NCBI RefSeq assembly: GCF_020532625.1
Contig: NZ_JAJAUY010000013.1
Location: 1 to 64,000 of the forward strand
DNA length: 64,000 nucleotides
Direction of reading: 5' to 3'
From: Streptomyces antimicrobicus
GTDB taxonomy: Bacteria > Actinomycetota > Actinomycetes > Streptomycetales > Streptomycetaceae
Shown here piece after piece: positions 59,500 to 64,000 of the stretch (positions are counted from its first letter, which is position 1; every line of letters begins with the position of its first letter). Made by a program: the position numbers and the translations under genes. The notes beneath the pieces are model-generated. The model was not told where the DNA came from. It made no database searches and saw only the letters and a program-made list of their open reading frames with translations.

Positions 59500-60177
59500 A
59501 TGCGGGACGCGTACCACGAGGAACTGGACTCGATCGGGGAGAGCCTGGTCGAGATGGCCCGGCTGGTCGGGTCCGCGATCGGGCGGGCGACGACCGCCAT
59601 GCTCGACGCCGACCTCAAGCTCGCCGAGAGCGTCATCGCGGCGGACCAGAAGATCGACGACCTCCAGCACGACCTGGAGGCCCGCGCCATCGCCCTGCTG
59701 GCCCGCCAGCAGCCGGTCGCCACCGACCTGCGGATCGTGGTCACCTCGCTGCGCATGAGCGCCGACCTGGAGCGCTCGGGCGACCTGGCCCAGCACGTGG
59801 CCAAGCTGGCCCGGCTGCGCTTCCCCGACTCGGCCGTGCCGCGCGACCTGCACGCGACCATCCTGGAGATGGGCCAGCTGGCGCAGCGCCTGATGGCGAA
59901 GGCCGCCGAGGTGATCATCACCAAGGACGTGGACCTGGCGATGCAGCTGGAGACGGACGACGACGAGATGGACCAGCTGCACCGCACGCTGTTCCAGCAC
60001 CTGATGGACGACCGCTGGAAGCACGGCATCGAGACGGCCGTGGACGTCACCCTGCTGGGCCGCTACTACGAGCGCTTCGCCGACCACGCGGTGTCGGTGG
60101 CCAAGCGCGTGGTCTACCTGGTCACGGGCGAGCACGCGGACGACTTCCAGGCCCCGACGCAGGTCGAGGGCGCCTGA
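59500..60177 (+). CDS. phoU: Phosphate signalling regulator PhoU
   Basis: This 225-residue protein of two three-helix PhoU repeats starts MRDAYHEELDSIGESLVEMA. The signature LRIVVTSLRMSADLERSGDL lies near residue 85, and the second-repeat equivalent VDVTLLGRYYERFADHAVSV near 190. The E/D-rich loops bind metal clusters. It links the Pst phosphate transporter to PhoR. AGAGAGGGACACCC precedes the ATG. It is divergent from phoR-phoP across the PHO box. Confidence 0.97.
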   Translation: MRDAYHEELDSIGESLVEMARLVGSAIGRATTAMLDADLKLAESVIAADQKIDDLQHDLEARAIALLARQQPVATDLRIVVTSLRMSADLERSGDLAQHVAKLARLRFPDSAVPRDLHATILEMGQLAQRLMAKAAEVIITKDVDLAMQLETDDDEMDQLHRTLFQHLMDDRWKHGIETAVDVTLLGRYYERFADHAVSVAKRVVYLVTGEHADDFQAPTQVEGA

Positions 60178-60336
60178 GCCGCCGACGGCGTACGGGCGGT
60201 CGGCGCGCTGCGGGGCCGGCGCGCCGCCGCGGGCGTGCGGCCGAGCCACAGTGCGCCGTTGACGCGCCTGCCGGCCTGGGCATGAATGAGGCGAAAGGCA
60301 GTACGAACCGACCCCGTACGCCTGCGAGGAGGAACC

Positions 60337-60483
60337 ATGCCCGATTCCCCCGTTCCCATCACCCCGGAGCAGGAGCAGCCCCAGCGGCCGGAGCCGGTGC
60401 GCCTGCCCCTGCTGGCCGCCTGCGGCTGCGGCTCGGGCTGCGGCTGCGGCTGCCAGTCCGGCGCACCGTGCCAGTGCGGCTGA
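60337..60483 (+). CDS. Small cysteine-rich protein, metallothionein-like
   Basis: This 48-residue protein has a Pro/Glu N-terminus (MPDSPVPITPEQEQPQRPEP) and a tail with seven cysteines in the last 21 residues (ACGCGSGCGCGCQSGAPCQC plus G). No signal peptide is present. The perfect GAGGAGG 5 nt before the ATG supports translation. The cysteine pattern suggests metal binding or modification, but no known metallothionein motif is matched. It lies between phoU and a strong terminator on the same strand, 159 bp after phoU. Confidence 0.8.
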   Translation: MPDSPVPITPEQEQPQRPEPVRLPLLAACGCGSGCGCGCQSGAPCQCG

Positions 60484-60505
60484 GCGCACCACCGCTGCAC
60501 ACGGC

Positions 60506-60545
60506 GAGGGGCCCCGCCCCGGGCGTACCCCGGGCGGGGCTCCTC
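60506..60545 (+). terminator. Terminator after the Cys-rich gene
   Basis: A GC-rich hairpin pairs GAGGGGCCCCGCCC with the complementary arm ending GGGCTCCTC at 60545, with one mismatch. It starts 23 nt after the stop of the Cys-rich gene and separates it from the convergent membrane protein gene. Confidence 0.8.
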
Positions 60546-60565
60546 GTCGTGCGTGCGCCGCGCCC

Positions 60566-60916
60566 TCAGGCCGGGCGGCCGGCGGCCTCCGCGCGCGGGG
60601 CGGCGCACACCACCATCGAGGTGAAGACGTCCGCGCGGGAGCTGACGACGTAGGTCCGCTTCGCCCCCGGCACCCGGAAGCACAGCAGGGCGTCGTCCTC
60701 CCCCTCGAACACACCGAGCACCACCTCGCGGGCCCCGGCCTCCTGGCACCCGACCTGCTCGGGCCGGTCCCGCCGGTCACCGGTCAGGCAGTCGCCGACG
60801 GCGATGCCGCCGTGCTGCTCGCGCCAGTCGTCGGCGTAGGCGTAGACCGTCAGCGCCAGCAGCACCGCGACGCCCAGCCCCCCGCACACGCGGTTGATCC
60901 TGCTCCCCGTCCCCAT
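60566..60916 (-). CDS. Small membrane-anchored protein of unknown function
   Basis: This 116-residue protein has one N-terminal membrane helix (VCGGLGVAVLLALTVYAYAD) and an outside domain with four Cys (GDCLTGDR, VGCQEAG, LLCFRVPG and VVCAAPRA), probably forming two disulfides. The GDCL...C pattern resembles small exported proteins of the LppU type. It is separated from the downstream gpmA terminator by about 35 bp. Function is unknown. Confidence 0.82.
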   Translation of the reverse strand: MGTGSRINRVCGGLGVAVLLALTVYAYADDWREQHGGIAVGDCLTGDRRDRPEQVGCQEAGAREVVLGVFEGEDDALLCFRVPGAKRTYVVSSRADVFTSMVVCAAPRAEAAGRPA

Positions 60917-60950
60917 GGCCGGATCTTGTCAGAGGAGCGGGAGCAGGAGA

Positions 60951-60984
60951 AGGCCCCCCGCCCGCCGGTGCGGGCAGGGGGCCT
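60951..60984 (-). terminator. gpmA terminator
   Basis: A hairpin pairs AGGCCCCCC (60951-60959) with AGGGGGCCT (60976-60984) around an inner CCCGC/GCGGG stem. It begins 29 nt beyond the gpmA stop codon on the minus strand. Confidence 0.85.
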
Positions 60985-61013
60985 CTCACGGGTCGTGCGG
61001 GGTGGGGCCGGGC

Positions 61014-61775
61014 CTACTTCTTCTTGCCCTGGTTCTTGACGGCCTCGATGGCGGCCGCGGCGGCCTCCGGGTCGAGGTAGGTGCCGCCCGGGTTCAGCGG
61101 CTTGAAGTCGGCGTCCAGCTGGTAGGAGAGCGGGATGCCGGTCGGGATGTTCAGGCCCGCGATGTCGGCGTCGGAGATGCCGTCCAGGTGCTTGACCAGG
61201 GCGCGCAGGCTGTTGCCGTGGGCGGCGACCAGGACCGTGCGGCCGGCCAGCAGGTCCGGGACGATGCCGTCGTACCAGTACGGCAGCATGCGGACGACGA
61301 CGTCCTTCAGGCACTCCGTCCGCGGGCGCAGCTCCGGCGGGATCGACGCGTAGCGCGGGTCGTCCGACTGGGAGAACTCCGTACCGTCCGCGAGGGCCGG
61401 CGGCGGGGTGTCGTACGAGCGGCGCCACAGCATGAACTGCTCCTCGCCGAACTCGGCGAGGGTCTGGGCCTTGTCCTTGCCCTGCAGGGCGCCGTAGTGG
61501 CGCTCGTTCAGGCGCCAGGAGCGGTGGACGGGGATCCAGTGGCGGTCGGCGGCCTCCAGCGCGAGCTGCGCGGTGCGGATGGCGCGCTTCTGGAGGGAGG
61601 TGTGGACCACGTCGGGCAGCAGGCCGGCGTCCTTGAGCAGCTCACCGCCGCGGACCGCCTCCTTCTCGCCCTTCTCGTTGAGGTTGACGTCCACCCAGCC
61701 GGTGAACAGGTTCTTCGCGTTCCACTCGCTCTCGCCGTGGCGGAGGAGGATCAGCTTGTACGGTGCGTCGGCCAT
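61014..61775 (-). CDS. gpmA: Phosphoglycerate mutase (2,3-bisphosphoglycerate-dependent)
   Basis: This 253-residue glycolytic enzyme interconverts 3- and 2-phosphoglycerate. The phospho-His motif is [18 protein letters not shown], and the active-site Arg/Glu are in [20 protein letters not shown]. The second His is in [20 protein letters not shown]. Length and motifs match the dPGM type. It is divergent from the MFS transporter gene and ends in a strong hairpin. Confidence 0.97.
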   Translation of the reverse strand: MADAPYKLILLRHGESEWNAKNLFTGWVDVNLNEKGEKEAVRGGELLKDAGLLPDVVHTSLQKRAIRTAQLALEAADRHWIPVHRSWRLNERHYGALQGKDKAQTLAEFGEEQFMLWRRSYDTPPPALADGTEFSQSDDPRYASIPPELRPRTECLKDVVVRMLPYWYDGIVPDLLAGRTVLVAAHGNSLRALVKHLDGISDADIAGLNIPTGIPLSYQLDADFKPLNPGGTYLDPEAAAAAIEAVKNQGKKK

Positions 61776-61833
61776 GGCGTCGAGCCTAATGGACGCCCCG
61801 GGGCGGTCGCGCGCCGCCCGGCGGGGGCTGTGG

Positions 61834-61852
61834 ATTGACGGTCCGCGTCAAT
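61834..61852. promoter_or_regulatory. Inverted repeat between gpmA and the MFS gene, possible operator
   Basis: ATTGACG-GTCCG-CGTCAAT is a perfect 7-bp inverted repeat with a 5-bp spacer, 59 bp from the gpmA start and 79 bp from the MFS start. It contains TTGACG, which could be a -35 element. Repression of the transporter by a dimeric regulator is possible, but no regulator gene is adjacent. Confidence 0.4.
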
Positions 61853-61930
61853 TCGGTGGCGCCTCGCACGGCCCCATTTGTAACGTGCCGAGTGCTGAGG
61901 AGCCGCTTACACCGCCGGGGGGAATTCCGT

Positions 61931-63319
61931 ATGTCCGTCGCATCCGTCGGACGGGCCGCGCGCGCGAGCGTGTCCGGTCTGCCGCGCGCCTTCTGGTGGC
62001 TGTGGGCCAGCACCCTGGTGAACCGGCTCGGAGCCTTCGTCGCCACCTTCATGGCCCTGTACCTGACCCTGGAGCGCGGCTACTCGGCCTCCTTCGCGGG
62101 CCTGGTGGCCGCCCTGCACGGGCTGGGCGGGGTCGTCTCCTCCCTGGTCGCGGGGGTGCTCACGGACCGGCTCGGGCGGCGGCCGACCATGCTCGCGGCG
62201 AACGTCGCCACCGCCGTGACGGTGGCGCTGCTCGGCTTCATGGAGCATCCGGTGGCCATCGCGGTGGTGGCGCTGCTGGTCGGCATGGCCTCCAACGCCT
62301 CGCGCCCGGCGGTGCAGGCGATGATGGCCGACATCGTGGCCCCCGAGGACCGGGTGCGGGCGTTCGCGCTGAACTACTGGGCGATCAACCTCGGCTTCGC
62401 CGTGAGCTCGGTCGGCGCCGGCTTCATCGCCGAGTTCAGCTACCTGGCCGGCTTCCTGGTGGAGGCCGCGCTGACGCTGGCCTGCGCCGTGCTGGTCTAC
62501 GTCAAGCTGCCGGAGTCCCGTCCGGTGCGGGACGCGGCGGCCGGCGGGGACGGGCGGGCCGACGGGGAGCTCGGCCTGGGGTCGGTGCTGCGCGACGGCC
62601 GGTTCATGGCCGTGGTGGGCCTGTCGTTCCTGGTGTCGCTGATCTTCACCCAGGGCTCGGTGGGGCTGCCGGTGGCGATGGGCTCGGAAGGGTACTCGCC
62701 CGCGGACTACGGCCTGGTCATCGCGGTGAACGGGGTGCTGATCGTGCTGGTCCAGCTGCCGGTGACCCGGTACGTCGAGCAGCGCGACCCGCGGCGGGTG
62801 CTGGTGCTGTCGGCGCTGCTGGTCGGCTACGGCTTCGCGCTGACGGCCTTCGCCGGATCGCTGGCGGTGTACGCGCTGACGGTGTGCGTGTGGACGCTGG
62901 GCGAGGTGATCAACTCGCCGGTCCAGATGGGCCTGGTCGTCCGCCTCTCGCCGGTCCACGGCCGGGGCCGCTACCAGGGCGTGTACACGATGTCCTGGGC
63001 GGTGGCGGCGCTGGTGGCCCCGCTGATGGCGGGCTTCGTCATCGACGGCTTCGGCGCGGTCTGGCTGTGGGCGGGGACGGGCGTGCTGGGCACGGTGGCC
63101 GCGGCCGGCTACTGGTTCCTGATGCGCGACCTGCCGTCGGCCGCGGCGTCCGGGGCCGAGGCCTGCGCCGGGACGACCTCGGCGGAGACCCGGGCCGGGG
63201 CGGAACCCCCGGAGGCGGGGGCCGGGGCGGGGGCTCCCGGTGCCGGGGCCGGGGCCTCCGAGACCGGGGCCGGGGCCTCCGAGACCGGGGCCGGGGCCAA
63301 GGCCGGCGCGACAACCTAG
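61931..63319 (+). CDS. MFS transporter (drug or metabolite efflux)
   Basis: This is a 462-residue major facilitator with about twelve membrane helices. The loop 2-3 motif DRLGRRPTMLAANVATAV is a clear motif A, and WAINLGFAVSSVGAGFIAEF lies in the first half. The last 45 residues are an Ala/Gly/Glu-rich hydrophilic tail with repeated GASETGA units, probably disordered. The substrate is unknown. GGGGGGAATTCCGT precedes ATG 61931. Confidence 0.92.
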   Translation: MSVASVGRAARASVSGLPRAFWWLWASTLVNRLGAFVATFMALYLTLERGYSASFAGLVAALHGLGGVVSSLVAGVLTDRLGRRPTMLAANVATAVTVALLGFMEHPVAIAVVALLVGMASNASRPAVQAMMADIVAPEDRVRAFALNYWAINLGFAVSSVGAGFIAEFSYLAGFLVEAALTLACAVLVYVKLPESRPVRDAAAGGDGRADGELGLGSVLRDGRFMAVVGLSFLVSLIFTQGSVGLPVAMGSEGYSPADYGLVIAVNGVLIVLVQLPVTRYVEQRDPRRVLVLSALLVGYGFALTAFAGSLAVYALTVCVWTLGEVINSPVQMGLVVRLSPVHGRGRYQGVYTMSWAVAALVAPLMAGFVIDGFGAVWLWAGTGVLGTVAAAGYWFLMRDLPSAAASGAEACAGTTSAETRAGAEPPEAGAGAGAPGAGAGASETGAGASETGAGAKAGATT

Positions 63320-63356
63320 CCGCGGGCGCCGGCGTACGGGCCGGCGCCGCCCGGCG

Positions 63357-63845
63357 TCAGGCCGACGGCCGGGTCAGGTGCTTGAAGGCGTCCAGGTTGC
63401 GCGTGGACTCCCCGCGCGCCACGCGCCATTCGTACTCGCGCCGGATCGCGCCGGCGAAGCCGAGCTCCAGCAGGGTGTTGAAGGCGCCGTCCGCGGCCTC
63501 CAGGACCGTGCCGAGGACCCGGTCGAGCTCCTGCGGCGTGACCGCGGACAGCGGGAGCCGGCCGGCGAGGTAGATGTCGCCGAGCGGGTCGACCGCGTAG
63601 CCGACGCCGTAGAGCTTGAGGTTGCGCTCCAGCAGCCAGCGGTGCACGCCGGCCTCGTTCTCCTCGGGGTGCCGGATGACGAACGCGTTGACCGACAACG
63701 AGTGCCGCCCGAGCTTGAGCGAGCAGGTCGTGGACAGCTTCCGGGTGCCGGGCAGCTGGACGACGTACGAGCCGGGCTGGGGCGACTCCCAGGTCAGGCC
63801 GGCGTCGGCGAGGGTGCTCTCGATGATCTCCGCGGGGTCAGCCAT
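63357..63845 (-). CDS. YbjN domain-containing protein
   Basis: This 162-residue protein has the YbjN/type III chaperone-like fold: IIESTLADAGLTWESPQPGS, KLSTTCSLKLGRHSLSVNAF and WLLERNLKLYGVGYAVDPLG, then DIYLAGRLPLSAVTPQELDR. Family members are regulators or chaperones with unclear targets. It overlaps the end of mshA by 8 bp, so the two are translationally coupled, the usual actinobacterial order. Confidence 0.93.
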   Translation of the reverse strand: MADPAEIIESTLADAGLTWESPQPGSYVVQLPGTRKLSTTCSLKLGRHSLSVNAFVIRHPEENEAGVHRWLLERNLKLYGVGYAVDPLGDIYLAGRLPLSAVTPQELDRVLGTVLEAADGAFNTLLELGFAGAIRREYEWRVARGESTRNLDAFKHLTRPSA

Positions 63846-64000
63846 GGAGGGAGCGTACGCGACGGCGGTGCTCGTGCATGGCCGCGGTGTACACGTCGGC
63901 GGTGCCGCTCGCGGCGGTGTCCCAGCCGAAGAACTGGGCGTGCCGCGCGGCCTCCCGGCCCATGCGTTCGGTCAGGCCCGGGTCGTCGGCGAACCGGCGC
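63838..64000 (-). CDS. mshA: D-inositol-3-phosphate glycosyltransferase MshA (C-terminal part)
   Basis: Only the last 53 or so codons lie in the window; the rest is beyond the right edge. The visible C-terminus reads RRFADDPGLTERMGREAARH followed by FGWDTAASGTADVYTAAMHE and ends RVRSLHG, matching the end of actinobacterial MshA, the first mycothiol-synthesis enzyme (GT4 glycosyltransferase). Its stop codon overlaps the YbjN start (ATGGCTGA). The YbjN neighbour and gpmA nearby support the call. Confidence 0.85.
   Translation of the reverse strand, partial: RRFADDPGLTERMGREAARHAQFFGWDTAASGTADVYTAAMHEHRRRVRSLHG

Overview
The window is a 64 kb stretch of high-GC actinobacterial chromosome, almost certainly Streptomyces. 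The evidence is strong third-position GC bias, GTG starts, many apparently leaderless genes, and familiar Streptomyces neighbourhoods: groEL2, msiK, cdgB, phoR-phoP/phoU, carD-ispD-ispF-cysS-rlmB, nagK-nagA and mshA. No phage, insertion sequence, CRISPR array or biosynthetic cluster was seen. Most of it is core chromosome with small accessory pieces.

Layout. 0-14.6 kb: a membrane protein, a helicase-like protein and an XPB helicase, a DUF4291 protein, a HelR-type RNA polymerase-recycling ATPase, a frameshifted Uma2 gene, CutC, an HD-domain protein, a Cmx/CmrA-type efflux pump, and a DUF4031 pair. Intergenic regions here carry GC-rich tandem arrays. 14.6-28 kb: murQ-murP, a stand-alone TrpF, groEL2 behind two tandem CIRCE operators, a cold-shock protein, and a SAM-riboswitch-controlled operon of a threonine-synthase-like enzyme plus a ubiquitin-like sulfur carrier. 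Then come gpgS, otsA and otsB, and an orphan sugar-binding lipoprotein. 28-36 kb: nagK-nagA, a PfkB kinase, a CBM protein, the diguanylate cyclase cdgB, flavin reductase, arfB and terD. 36-46.5 kb: an M1 peptidase, the hbpS/senS-senR redox-sensing locus, a thermolysin-like protein that has lost its catalytic residues, a small conserved gene, GNAT and APH-like enzymes, and a FAD oxidoreductase. 46.5-64 kb: tRNA-Thr(TGT), msiK, a sugar nucleotidyltransferase, a DoxX protein, rlmB, cysS, ispF, ispD, carD, a lipoprotein, phoP-phoR divergent from phoU, a Cys-rich mini-protein, gpmA, an MFS transporter, a YbjN protein and the end of mshA.

How the genes work together. Amino-sugar metabolism links distant parts of the window. 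MurP/MurQ convert N-acetylmuramate toward GlcNAc-6-P, NagK phosphorylates GlcNAc, NagA deacetylates GlcNAc-6-P, and MsiK energises sugar ABC importers. DasR-type dre motifs lie before nagK, before the orphan sugar-binding gene, before msiK and, unexpectedly, between cutC and an HD-domain gene.

The most interesting signals are: the SAM riboswitch / threonine-synthase-like / GGC-tailed carrier operon, which fits an O-phosphohomoserine route to homocysteine; two 132-bp intergenic elements in opposite orientation whose inverted repeats co-vary; a 21-bp-period array before helR; the dead M4 protease; a TrpF in a genus that normally relies on PriA; and the CIRCE, PHO-box, dre and Crp-like sites.
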